Source: Dyella sp. 2HG41-7 (GTDB taxonomy: Bacteria > Pseudomonadota > Gammaproteobacteria > Xanthomonadales > Rhodanobacteraceae). From it: a stretch of DNA of 64,000 nt. Below the pieces are notes generated by a model. It was given only the letters and a program-made list of their open reading frames with translations, made no database searches and was not told the origin of the DNA. The stretch spans positions 2,046,001 through 2,110,000 of the forward strand of contig NZ_JAJEJV010000004.1 in assembly GCF_021390675.1 (NCBI RefSeq), in the 5' to 3' direction. A program made the position numbers and the translations under genes. This document shows positions 1 through 7,849 of this stretch, in pieces. Position 1 is the stretch's first letter; each line of letters begins with the position of its first letter.

Positions 1-804
1 TATACGGGGCATGTGAATGATCCGGAGACGAATCTTGTTTACATGCAGGCGAGATACTACGACCCGGCTACTGGGCGTTTTTTGAGTGTCGATCCTATAG
101 GTCTTAGCTCTCAAACGTCGTTTGAAATCGCTCGTTACACCTATGCAGGCAATAATCCAATTGGAAATTCGGACCCGACTGGCGCATTCACAGAAGGTAT
201 GACTGGAGGTCAGATCGAATGCGAAGTTTACAGTTGTCAAATAACAGGCTCCGACTCAGCGCAGGTGCAACGTGCGCAGACCGCAATGAACGAGGCGAAT
301 GATGCCCTCAAGGATCAAGGAGTTCTTGGTCACCCTTATGACGCTGAAAACAATCTGGTCACCGCATGGGCCAATGCCGTAGTGCCTGTTACGAAGAGAA
401 TGCGTGTGGAGCTTCAATCGGACATTATGTATTTGCAAAATAGCGGATTTTTCAGCTCCGCAGCGTACAGTACAGGAAATCAAACCAATGTAGATGTTGC
501 GAATTTTCAGGTTAAAGTGCAGGCGGCAGGGAAAAAGGTCGCTGAGATTCATACGCACCCTTTTAACAATGAATTCTCAGGTATGACGGCGTATGTAATG
601 CCATTCGATCCGAATGCGCATGCTGCAGGACAAAATTATTGTTGTGATTTAAATAGGTATTATGGAAACGGTATCGATGGGTATGTGGCGATGCCAAATG
701 GATCGATATATGGCTGGAACTACAGGTCGTTCAAACAAAGAGCAGACGAACATGGGCCGACAACGTTGGGCAGCGGAGTTTTTACTGTAAGGGTAGGGCA
801 TTGA
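1..804 (+). CDS. RHS-repeat protein, C-terminal end (5' truncated by window)
   Basis: The frame is open from base 1, so this is the last 267 codons of a larger gene. The first ~55 residues are the RHS core-associated region, with the signatures ARYYDPATGRF and YAGNNPIGNSDPTG. RHS cores wrap and release a variable C-terminal toxin. The tail after DPTG has an EIHTHPFNNEFSGMT motif followed by a FDPNAHAAGQN stretch, like the DUF4329 domain of RHS tips and resembling a JAB/MPN-type HxHP metal site. A GTG at 13 is only an internal codon. The next gene starts 1 nt after the stop, as immunity genes do. RHS identity is firm; the toxin activity is inferred. Confidence 0.85.
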   Translation, partial: YTGHVNDPETNLVYMQARYYDPATGRFLSVDPIGLSSQTSFEIARYTYAGNNPIGNSDPTGAFTEGMTGGQIECEVYSCQITGSDSAQVQRAQTAMNEANDALKDQGVLGHPYDAENNLVTAWANAVVPVTKRMRVELQSDIMYLQNSGFFSSAAYSTGNQTNVDVANFQVKVQAAGKKVAEIHTHPFNNEFSGMTAYVMPFDPNAHAAGQNYCCDLNRYYGNGIDGYVAMPNGSIYGWNYRSFKQRADEHGPTTLGSGVFTVRVGH

Positions 805-805
805 C

Positions 806-1297
806 ATGAAAAAAAGTTTGACTCTTCTTGCGCTAGTGATGCTCTGCATCTTTACACCCATGGTTAACGCCGGTGATATCGATCGATTCTGTTTCGATCG
901 GGGCGACACCAACGAGAAGGTTTGTGCGGTTCCTTTGACGGTGTTGATCGCACGAGGTGAAGACTTCAATGGCAAGCTTGTGCTCTTGCATGGGTATTTT
1001 GCAAATGGAGCGGTGCCGGTGCTCTTTGCCAGTAACGAAGACTTTCTTACATCAAACGTCGAAAATGGCGTGGTTGTACGCGTTCAAAAAGATAGCCCGA
1101 TAGCGGCAAGGCTGTTCGAATTAAATCATAGATCAGTGGACATATTGGGTAGATATGATGCTAGTCCCGTCGATCTGACCAGTTATCATGCTGGCAGAGC
1201 AAGCGGAAGTATTTCGAGCATTCGGCTGGTTGGCGATGCTTACGCACCTTGGGGCTTCAACGAATACGGCCCCATGTTGATAACTCCAAAACAGTAG
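806..1297 (+). CDS. Secreted protein, candidate immunity partner of the RHS toxin
   Basis: 163 aa with a clear N-terminal signal peptide (MKKSLTLLALVMLCIFTPMVNAG, written in part: K-rich start, hydrophobic core, cleavage after VNA). The mature part has short beta-strand-like segments (GKLVLLHGYF, SVDILGRYDA) that could form a small OB-like barrel. It begins 1 nt after the RHS stop codon, so the two are co-transcribed. A periplasmic protein directly behind a polymorphic toxin is typical of an immunity protein, but I recognise no immunity family. The role is inferred from position only. Confidence 0.6.
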   Translation: MKKSLTLLALVMLCIFTPMVNAGDIDRFCFDRGDTNEKVCAVPLTVLIARGEDFNGKLVLLHGYFANGAVPVLFASNEDFLTSNVENGVVVRVQKDSPIAARLFELNHRSVDILGRYDASPVDLTSYHAGRASGSISSIRLVGDAYAPWGFNEYGPMLITPKQ

Positions 1298-1427
1298 ACT
1301 GAACAACACGGCCTCGTCGTATTGACGTTAACCTAATCGAATCGCTGGGTTAGGTGTCCGATACACGCATAGTTCGTGCCGAAGTGACCGTCAAACGAAG
1401 TCAAATAAATTGAGTGACGTTGAGTGA

Positions 1428-1847
1428 CTACCAGTCGAGCTGTTCTTGTCGCTCACGGTTGCTGATGGCGAGCTCGTGCGCAGCTTCGGCAACGGGGCAC
1501 TGCGCACTGCGATGAGTGCCGTGGAGATGTCTGCGCAGGCCCTCAGGGTAGGTAAACCCGGGCCCGTGTTTGTAGAAGTTTTGCGCCTCAGCGCGACACA
1601 GCGGACATATCGCTCGCTCTTCGCTGTACTTTTCATTGCCGACCGTAATGACGTCCGCGAGCTCTAGCACTTTCTCGACGGCATCGCGAAACCAGGTGTA
1701 CACGGCGCCCGGCTCGCAGAAGTCGGATCGTGGATATAACACCTTTTCGAATTTGGGTCCGGTCAATTCGATGATTGCCACGCGCGCCATAAAAAGATCG
1801 CTCTCCAGCTTACGGATTCGCGCCTCGAGCTCTGATTTGGCTCTCAT
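1428..1847 (-). CDS. Hypothetical protein with C2H2-like cysteine/histidine cluster
   Basis: 139 aa, starting at ATG 1847. The N-terminal 40 residues look like a coiled coil (SELEARIRKLESDLFMAR). The C-terminal half has CPLC, then LRRHLHGTH and a later CPV, a spacing that could hold one zinc ion. It is divergent from the gene at 1983, and the inverted repeat GATAACG...CGTTATC (1868-1903) lies between them. Family not recognised; function unknown. Confidence 0.55.
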   Translation of the reverse strand: MRAKSELEARIRKLESDLFMARVAIIELTGPKFEKVLYPRSDFCEPGAVYTWFRDAVEKVLELADVITVGNEKYSEERAICPLCRAEAQNFYKHGPGFTYPEGLRRHLHGTHRSAQCPVAEAAHELAISNRERQEQLDW

Positions 1848-1867
1848 GTGTGCGCCTCGGGCAGAGT

Positions 1868-1903
1868 GATAACGACTGACAAGAATTTTTATCGATCGTT
1901 ATC
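1868..1903. promoter_or_regulatory. Inverted repeat between divergent genes
   Basis: GATAACG (1868-1874) and CGTTATC (1897-1903) are perfect 7-nt inverted arms around an AT-rich spacer, in the gap between the minus-strand gene starting at 1847 and the plus-strand gene at 1983. It could be an operator serving both; no factor is identified. Confidence 0.35.
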
Positions 1904-1982
1904 GTAGACCCGTTGGGCGGTATATTGACCCTTGGCTACGGGTTACCCACAGTGGTGTCATCGCCCCCGCACTGGAGGTTTC

Positions 1983-2288
1983 ATGAGCGATCAAAATTCG
2001 AACGGCGCACAGCCGACTGGGCCTTTAGCAGCGATGGCAGCACAGTTATTGGATGTCACACAGCATGCGTATGCACTGGAAGCGGTGCTCATGACCTTGA
2101 CCCTTACTGTCATTCGCAGTCATCCAGATCCAGATCGATTTCGTGAGGAATGGGATCAGAACATTGCGGCAATGTGGTCGACGGCCGCTGTGATGAGCGG
2201 AACAGGAAATCCGGTGCTGCCGATAATCCAGCGCATAAAAGAGCAGATTGAATCAGGATTTCCAGAACGCCGTACGTCGGAAGAATAA
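1983..2288 (+). CDS. Small hypothetical protein
   Basis: 101 aa from ATG 1983, preceded by a good ribosome site (ctggaggttt). The frame opens further upstream at 1932, but that extension has no ribosome site. The protein has a helical middle (LLDVTQHAYALEAVLMTLTLTVI) and a charged tail. No family recognised. It stands alone, transcribed toward the tRNA-Thr terminator. Confidence 0.55.
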   Translation: MSDQNSNGAQPTGPLAAMAAQLLDVTQHAYALEAVLMTLTLTVIRSHPDPDRFREEWDQNIAAMWSTAAVMSGTGNPVLPIIQRIKEQIESGFPERRTSEE

Positions 2289-2357
2289 TTCGAAGCCAAT
2301 TACTTGGCTGTGCGAAGATCTGTGGGTAGATATGTGGGTACTACAAACGCGAAACGC

Positions 2358-2386
2358 AAAAAAACCAAGGCCTGTCAAGACCTTGG
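2358..2386 (-). terminator. Rho-independent terminator of tRNA-Thr
   Basis: On the minus strand, CCAAGG...CCTTGG hairpin arms are followed by a run of seven T, 11 nt past the tRNA CCA end. Confidence 0.8.
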
Positions 2387-2396
2387 CTTCGTAGTT

Positions 2397-2472
2397 TGGT
2401 GCCGGAAATAGGAATCGAACCTACGACCTACGCATTACGAATGCGCCGCTCTACCAACTGAGCTATTCCGGC
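2397..2472 (-). tRNA. tRNA-Thr (anticodon CGT)
   Basis: The minus strand folds as a complete 76-nt tRNA: acceptor GCCGGAA paired with TTCCGGC, D-arm AGCTCAGTTGGTAGAGC, anticodon arm CGCATTCGTAATGCG with anticodon CGT (threonine ACG codon), T-arm GTAGGTTCGATTCCTAT, and an encoded CCA end at 2397-2399. It is followed by its own terminator. The gene is intact, unlike the tRNA-Ala at 22,063. Confidence 0.95.
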
Positions 2473-2617
2473 GGAGCCGCCTAGTTTACGGGGGAGGCCC
2501 ACGGCCTGCAAGGGTTGATGGCGCGGCTGAATCGGACCGCGCGATGGGGCGGCGGCCGACTGACGCGGATGCTCCGGCGCGGCGACAGTGGGGATCGGTT
2601 CAACAGGGATCGCGTCC

Positions 2618-3130
2618 ATGTCGCGTTCGAGGCATCAGCAAGGCGTCACGCTGATCGAAGTTCTCACGGCCATGCTTGTCTTCAGCGTGGGTTTGATCGG
2701 CGCGGCCGAGTTGATGCTGGTGGCGTCGCACGTCAACCATACCGCCTATTTGCGCACGCAAGTCGCGTTTGTCGCGCAAAACATGGTTGAGCGCATGCAA
2801 GCCAATCTCACGGGCGTGTGGCGCGGCGACTACAACGGCACGTATCCCGATAGCAGCGCGCAAGATTGCTCCGCTGGCTGCACGCCGCAGAGATTGGCGC
2901 TGCATGATCGGCAACTTTTTGGCGATCAGCTCAAAACGTTTCTACCGCCGAATGCGCAGGCGCGCGTTCTTTGCAGCAACGGTGGACTCGCCTATGTGCC
3001 GACGCCGGAACAATGGGCGTGGCGACCTCCGTACGGCGGCAACTGCGCGATGACCGTTACGTGGATCGAGCGACGGTTAGGGAGTGCAATTCCCTCGGCG
3101 GAAACGCTCGCCTGGGAATTCCAACCATGA
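2618..3130 (+). CDS. pilV: Type IV pilus minor pilin PilV
   Basis: Minor pilin of the type IV pilus, thought to prime pilus assembly in the inner membrane. From ATG 2618 the protein opens with a short basic leader and the prepilin site QG|VTLIEVL with Glu at +5 of the mature form, then the hydrophobic helix LTAMLVFSVGLIGAAELML. 170 aa is normal for PilV. The frame opens earlier (2588), but the extension MGIGSTGIAS is not leader-like. Its stop overlaps the pilW start by 4 nt (ATGA). A fimT-type gene, often first in this operon, is absent; the tRNA-Thr occupies that side. Confidence 0.88.
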   Translation: MSRSRHQQGVTLIEVLTAMLVFSVGLIGAAELMLVASHVNHTAYLRTQVAFVAQNMVERMQANLTGVWRGDYNGTYPDSSAQDCSAGCTPQRLALHDRQLFGDQLKTFLPPNAQARVLCSNGGLAYVPTPEQWAWRPPYGGNCAMTVTWIERRLGSAIPSAETLAWEFQP

Positions 3131-4479
3131 AGCGATGCTGTCACGGGCTATCGCTAGTGGAGTTGATGATCGCGATGGCGCTCGGATTGTTGCTAAGCGC
3201 AGGCATCGTTGCAGTATTTACCGCGACGTCCGCCCAACGCAAGGTGCAGGAGCAACTGGCGCTACTGCAAGAAGAAGGGCGCTTTGCCATCACGCAAATC
3301 AAGAACGATCTCGCCATGGCCGGCGCGCAATACTGCGCCGGAACGGGAGGCGATGCGCACGCCAGCGGAGCAGGTCCCTACCTGGATCAACTGCGAGCTC
3401 CCACTGTTTATGCAAGCGATCCCAGCGTGCTTATGAGGGCCTTGAATGATGTCACCACACCTTGGGGCGGCGCGTATCCATCGGCGCCGAGCGAGCCGTA
3501 TTCCTTTCCTTCGTTTCTCGCCATGCGCGGTTATGACTGCACTTCGACTGCTTGCACGCCGATGGACCCAAGCAATAAGCGCAATCCAAGTGGGTTCAGC
3601 ATTGCCGCTATGGGTAAGGCGATCGATAGTCGAGTTATCGGTACATCAGTCATTACTGTGCGCTACATCAATCCTTCAGGCGGTTGGAAAGTCGCTTCGA
3701 ACGATAGTGCTGGAGGAAGCAAAATCGATAGTCATGCCGATGGATCGATCGGTATCAGCTTGCATCCCGGCGCCGGTGAATTGGCTGTCGACAAGGTCAA
3801 GGCAGAAGAGCCATTGATGTTGCTGGCTGATTGCTCCAGTGCGCAGATCTTCGATGCATCAGGGCAGGGTGGCTCGCAACTCTTCTCTACGGGTAACAAT
3901 TTTGTCCAGCCGCGCGTGATGCAAAACATGGTTGCGCCAAAGTTATTCGACCTCAGTCGCGATCTTCGAACCGTTACTTACTTCTTGAGGGTGGTAGATA
4001 CCGGGGACGGCGCGGGGCATAAGACGGGTGCGCTGGTTCGTCGCCTCAATGGAGGCAACACGGCTTTTCGTGACGGACTATCAGAAGAAATTGCGCGTGG
4101 CGTCGAGCGCCTCGATTTCAAATACGGCGTGCAACACGCCGATGGCACCGTCCGCTACTACACAGCAGCTCAAGTCGATAACAGTACGAGCGCCGATTGC
4201 CCCAGGGTCCCGCTGCCGATTCCGGGCAGCAACGATCATGGTTGTCTCTGGCGTGCCGTAAGTTTGATCGAGATCGATCTGTTGATGGACGGTCAAAAGC
4301 CTTTGTATTCGCTCACTCCAGACGAATTGGCGTACAGCTATGCCGCGGACGGCATTCACAGTCCGGAATCTCCTTCTTCTTCAAGGCGAAAGGTAACGCC
4401 GGAACAACAGGGATTTCCGTTGCCGATGTTGCGTCGCGAGTTTACGGCTGTCGTGGCCGTGCGTAACGCCAATCCATGA
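3127..4479 (+). CDS. pilW: Type IV pilus minor pilin PilW
   Basis: 450 aa from ATG 3127, overlapping the pilV stop. It has the prepilin motif HG|LSLVELMIAMALGLLL and a long variable C-terminal domain, typical of the large minor pilin PilW. It acts with PilV, PilX, PilE and PilY1 at the pilus tip. An in-frame opening from 2971 lies inside pilV and is not used. Confidence 0.88.
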   Translation: MKRCCHGLSLVELMIAMALGLLLSAGIVAVFTATSAQRKVQEQLALLQEEGRFAITQIKNDLAMAGAQYCAGTGGDAHASGAGPYLDQLRAPTVYASDPSVLMRALNDVTTPWGGAYPSAPSEPYSFPSFLAMRGYDCTSTACTPMDPSNKRNPSGFSIAAMGKAIDSRVIGTSVITVRYINPSGGWKVASNDSAGGSKIDSHADGSIGISLHPGAGELAVDKVKAEEPLMLLADCSSAQIFDASGQGGSQLFSTGNNFVQPRVMQNMVAPKLFDLSRDLRTVTYFLRVVDTGDGAGHKTGALVRRLNGGNTAFRDGLSEEIARGVERLDFKYGVQHADGTVRYYTAAQVDNSTSADCPRVPLPIPGSNDHGCLWRAVSLIEIDLLMDGQKPLYSLTPDELAYSYAADGIHSPESPSSSRRKVTPEQQGFPLPMLRREFTAVVAVRNANP

Positions 4480-4504
4480 TTCCAATCGTTGCAAGGATGC
4501 AAGC

Positions 4505-5146
4505 ATGCGCGTTTTACGTAATGACCGACGATTTTTCCGTGACGGCACTTGCAACGGGTTCGCGTTGTTAATGGCTTTAATCTTTTTGTTGTTGATCAGC
4601 ATGTTTGCCGTGGGAGCATCCGAGTACGCGTTGTTGCAGCAACGTATGGCCGGCAATCTGCGGAATGCGCAGCAGGCACGAATGAGTGCGGAATCGGCGC
4701 TACGAGGTGCGGAATACAAATTGTGGTCGACAGCGAATCAGCCAGCCACACGTTTGCATTGTCTGGACGCCGCCGTGTCGCCCGACGATGGCTGCGTCGT
4801 CTACCGCGGCGATGGCGCGCTTTACGCGACGAACGGTGCAGTGACTCGTTTTCAATCGGCGGCAGGTTGGATAGCCGGTATCGGTGTGTCGTATCCGCTT
4901 TCATCGAATACGCAGGAGCCGACAGAAGCGTTGGCGAAAGATCCCGTCTATCTCATTGAAGATTTAGGCGCAGAACATCCGCCTGGGACAACGGGCTTGC
5001 ATGAATCCGGCAACACCGGGCCGAACAATGCTGCCCAGGCGCAGGTTGCCATTCACATGTATCGCATTACGGCGCGTGGCGTTGGTGGCAATTCGAATAC
5101 GGTTAGCGTCGTGCAGAGTACATTCGATGCGCCAGTCAATCCTTAA
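4505..5146 (+). CDS. pilX: Type IV pilus assembly protein PilX
   Basis: 213 aa. PilX-type proteins have a longer cytoplasmic head before the membrane helix, and here that is MRVLRNDRRFFRDGTCNG followed by FALLMALIFLLLISMFAVG and ALLQQRMAGNLRNAQQA, the usual PilX N-terminal pattern. The glutamate at position 5 of the mature form is not obvious (sequence CNG|FALLMA), as in other PilX proteins. It sits between pilW and pilY1; pilY1 begins within its last codons. Confidence 0.85.
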   Translation: MRVLRNDRRFFRDGTCNGFALLMALIFLLLISMFAVGASEYALLQQRMAGNLRNAQQARMSAESALRGAEYKLWSTANQPATRLHCLDAAVSPDDGCVVYRGDGALYATNGAVTRFQSAAGWIAGIGVSYPLSSNTQEPTEALAKDPVYLIEDLGAEHPPGTTGLHESGNTGPNNAAQAQVAIHMYRITARGVGGNSNTVSVVQSTFDAPVNP

Positions 5147-7355
5147 TTCCTTCCGTCCGCTGGTGTCGCTTTCGTTGGCGGCAACGATAGGTCTGACGTC
5201 GTTTGCAAAAGCGCAAAACACCGTAGAGCTGAGTCCGCTGCCATTGGACCGTTCACAAGAAGCGCCGTCTCTCGCGATTCTGGGGCTGAATAGCAATGTG
5301 CTTGGAGAGGGCTCGCTCGCTTTTGAAGGCGGCTACAACTCTGCCGACTGGTCAGGTGTACTCAAAGCGGTGACTGTGAATGGTGGCGGCGTCGCAGGCG
5401 AGACGATGTGGGATGCGGGCGCGTTGCTTACCGATCCAGACATATCCTCTCCCGAAGGGCGGACGGTGCTCACGGCAAGACGTGGCGATGGCGGCGCGAT
5501 TACTGGCATGGGTTTCGAGCCGCAAGCCGACTTTGATGACGTCGAAATGCATGGCTTGATGTCGCCCGCGTCGGAACACGCTGCAGACACGATGATGGCG
5601 CGTGTGAACTATCTGCGTGGCGACCGGATATCCGAAACGGATGGCGGGATGCGCAAACGTATCAGCCTACTGGGCGCGATACTGCATTCGCAGGCAATCT
5701 ATGTAGGCTATCCGTCTAGCAACTATATCGACACGTGGCCGAAACAAATCGGTGGCGTGATCGTGTCCGCGCCCGAAGCCCAACCCGGCGCGCAGCGTTA
5801 CGCAGATTTCGTCTCGAAGCACGCAAATCGTCCACCGGCTTTGTACGTCGGCGCCAATGACGGCATGTTGCATGTGTTTCACGCGCCGATTCCAGCGTGC
5901 AAAACGCGAGATTCGAATAATCGCTGCACTGCGTACAACGCCGTCACAAATGCGGGCAGGGAGTGGTGGGCCTACGTGCCGCGCGCGGTGTATGGCAATC
6001 TCGGCAATCTGACATCGGCGAATCATTTCCACTTTCAACCAACAGTGGATGCTACACCGGTGGTGCGAGATGTCTTTTTCAGCGAACGTGGGCATCACGA
6101 ATGGCACACCTTGCTGGTGGGCGGTCTTCGGCTCGGTGGGCGCGGCGTCTATGCGTTGGATATTACCGACCCTGATGCAGCAAGCGAAGCATTTCCAAGG
6201 CGCACGGTGTTGTGGGAGTTTGATGCCGATTCGGCGCCCGGCACAACGCCGTCGAACGTCGCGTACAACCCGGTGGATCTCGACTATACCTATGGGCAGC
6301 CGGCGATTGCGCGTCTTGCGAATGGTCGATGGACGGTATTGATTCCCAGCGGATATTTCGCCGACTGCAGCGCCAAGGACAAACCGATTCATTGCGAAGA
6401 ATCGAGCGGGACGCCACCTGCCGCTTACAGCGCTTTGTTCGTATTGGATGCGCAAACGGGCGAAGTTATCGCCGAACTGAAAACGCCGACGTCGATCGAC
6501 GGTGTTAGGAGTTATGGGCTCACGACGCCGGTACTTGGCGACTACAACAACGATCAAGTCGACAATGTGGCTTTCGCAGGCGACCTTGCCGGGAATTTGT
6601 GGCGCTTCGATCTATCTTCGCCCAATCCATCGAAGTGGATGGTTGCGCTGGCTTATCGGGCCGCCGCGCAAGGCGCTCAACCCATCACGAGCATGCCGCG
6701 CCTTTTTCCCGATCCGGCGACAAATCGATTTATCGTCGTGTTCGGCACGGGTAAATACCTTGGCGATGACGACAAGGCCAACGAGGACGTCGCAACGCAG
6801 TCGATCTACGGCATTCGAGATAAGCTCGATGCGGAAGAGCAACCGATAACATCCACGCGGCAAGACTTGCAGTCCCAAATGCTTACTGAAAGTGTGGCGG
6901 CGGATCAAAACGGGCAGGGCGCAAGTGCGACTGTACGCAGTCTCACGTCAAATCCCATCCTCGCCAAAGCGGGCGGTTGGTTTATCGACCTGAACGTTAT
7001 TGCGGGCGAGCGCGTTGTCGCGACGCCTGGCGCCGTCTTCAACACCAACGTTGCATTGGTCAGTACGCTGATCCCTCATGCCGACAAACCAGGCGGCGCG
7101 ATCATGGCGATCGACGCCGCGACAGGTCGCTCGGCATCGATCGTTTCGTTCGGTGGGACATCGTATGCAGGCGCTCTCGTCGAAACCCCGCTCACGACCG
7201 GTACATTGCCCGCCGCGGCGCGAATGGGTGGCGGGAAGCTGATCTTGCCAGACCTCAAATTGAGAGGCGTCAAGAACGGCTTGGACACACCTGTATCACT
7301 CGACAGCTCGTTATGGCGTCGTCGTTCGTGGCAGGTACTGACGCCGGATTCTTGA
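5127..7355 (+). CDS. pilY1: PilY1-type pilus tip adhesin, short form
   Basis: 742 aa from ATG 5127, with a signal peptide (RPLVSLSLAATIGLTSFAKA). The C-terminal ~500 residues are the PilY1 beta-propeller (ALYVGANDGMLHVFHA, YVPRAVYGNL, VLDAQTGEVIAEL, GDLAGNLWRFDL). The calcium loop DYNNDQVDN follows the family pattern DxNxDxxxD. The N-terminal part is only ~200 residues, and I see no von Willebrand A domain, which the ~1,160-aa Pseudomonas protein carries. It overlaps pilX by 20 nt. PilY1 is exported and sits at the pilus tip, controlling retraction and adhesion. Confidence 0.88.
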   Translation: MRQSILNSFRPLVSLSLAATIGLTSFAKAQNTVELSPLPLDRSQEAPSLAILGLNSNVLGEGSLAFEGGYNSADWSGVLKAVTVNGGGVAGETMWDAGALLTDPDISSPEGRTVLTARRGDGGAITGMGFEPQADFDDVEMHGLMSPASEHAADTMMARVNYLRGDRISETDGGMRKRISLLGAILHSQAIYVGYPSSNYIDTWPKQIGGVIVSAPEAQPGAQRYADFVSKHANRPPALYVGANDGMLHVFHAPIPACKTRDSNNRCTAYNAVTNAGREWWAYVPRAVYGNLGNLTSANHFHFQPTVDATPVVRDVFFSERGHHEWHTLLVGGLRLGGRGVYALDITDPDAASEAFPRRTVLWEFDADSAPGTTPSNVAYNPVDLDYTYGQPAIARLANGRWTVLIPSGYFADCSAKDKPIHCEESSGTPPAAYSALFVLDAQTGEVIAELKTPTSIDGVRSYGLTTPVLGDYNNDQVDNVAFAGDLAGNLWRFDLSSPNPSKWMVALAYRAAAQGAQPITSMPRLFPDPATNRFIVVFGTGKYLGDDDKANEDVATQSIYGIRDKLDAEEQPITSTRQDLQSQMLTESVAADQNGQGASATVRSLTSNPILAKAGGWFIDLNVIAGERVVATPGAVFNTNVALVSTLIPHADKPGGAIMAIDAATGRSASIVSFGGTSYAGALVETPLTTGTLPAAARMGGGKLILPDLKLRGVKNGLDTPVSLDSSLWRRRSWQVLTPDS

Positions 7356-7368
7356 AAGGAGAAACGCG

Positions 7369-7788
7369 ATGGATCGCACCCGCGGATTTACATTGTTCGA
7401 ATTGATCGCCGCTGTGGCGATCGCTGCGATATTGGCCGCTGTGGCTACCCAATCCTATGTGCGATATGCGAGCCGCTCCCGTCGTACGGACGCACATCAT
7501 ATGCTTATGACAATTGCCAGCAGCGAAGAACGTTGGTACGCCACTTACAACCGTTATACGGATGATCCAGGAAAGTTGGGCTACGCAACCCCGACCTTGT
7601 CGCCGCATGGTTATTACGAAGCGACAGTGACGGTCACTGACGATGACGGTCAGGCGTTTATTGCGACGGCCATACCGATCAAACAACAGGCCGGCGATGC
7701 ATGCGGTACGCTTTCTATAGACAACGCCGGCCACAAAACGCCGGCCAAGTCGGATGCAGCGGCCAATGCAAACGGGAACTGCTGGTAG
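7369..7788 (+). CDS. pilE: PilE-like minor pilin
   Basis: 139 aa, preceded by AAAGGAG 7 nt before the ATG. The N-terminus MDRTRG|FTLFELIAAVAIAAIL is a class III prepilin signal with Glu5 in the mature protein, followed by Y-rich alpha1-C (WYATYNRYTDD) and a disulfide-capable pair (DACGTL...GNCW), as in PilE minor pilins at the end of this operon. It is the last gene of the pil cluster and converges with recD. Confidence 0.88.
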   Translation: MDRTRGFTLFELIAAVAIAAILAAVATQSYVRYASRSRRTDAHHMLMTIASSEERWYATYNRYTDDPGKLGYATPTLSPHGYYEATVTVTDDDGQAFIATAIPIKQQAGDACGTLSIDNAGHKTPAKSDAAANANGNCW

Positions 7789-7849
7789 CTTGTTGGCTGA
7801 GCGTATTGTTCGGCTGGATTCAACCCAATGCGGTCGAGTCGCATAGCCG

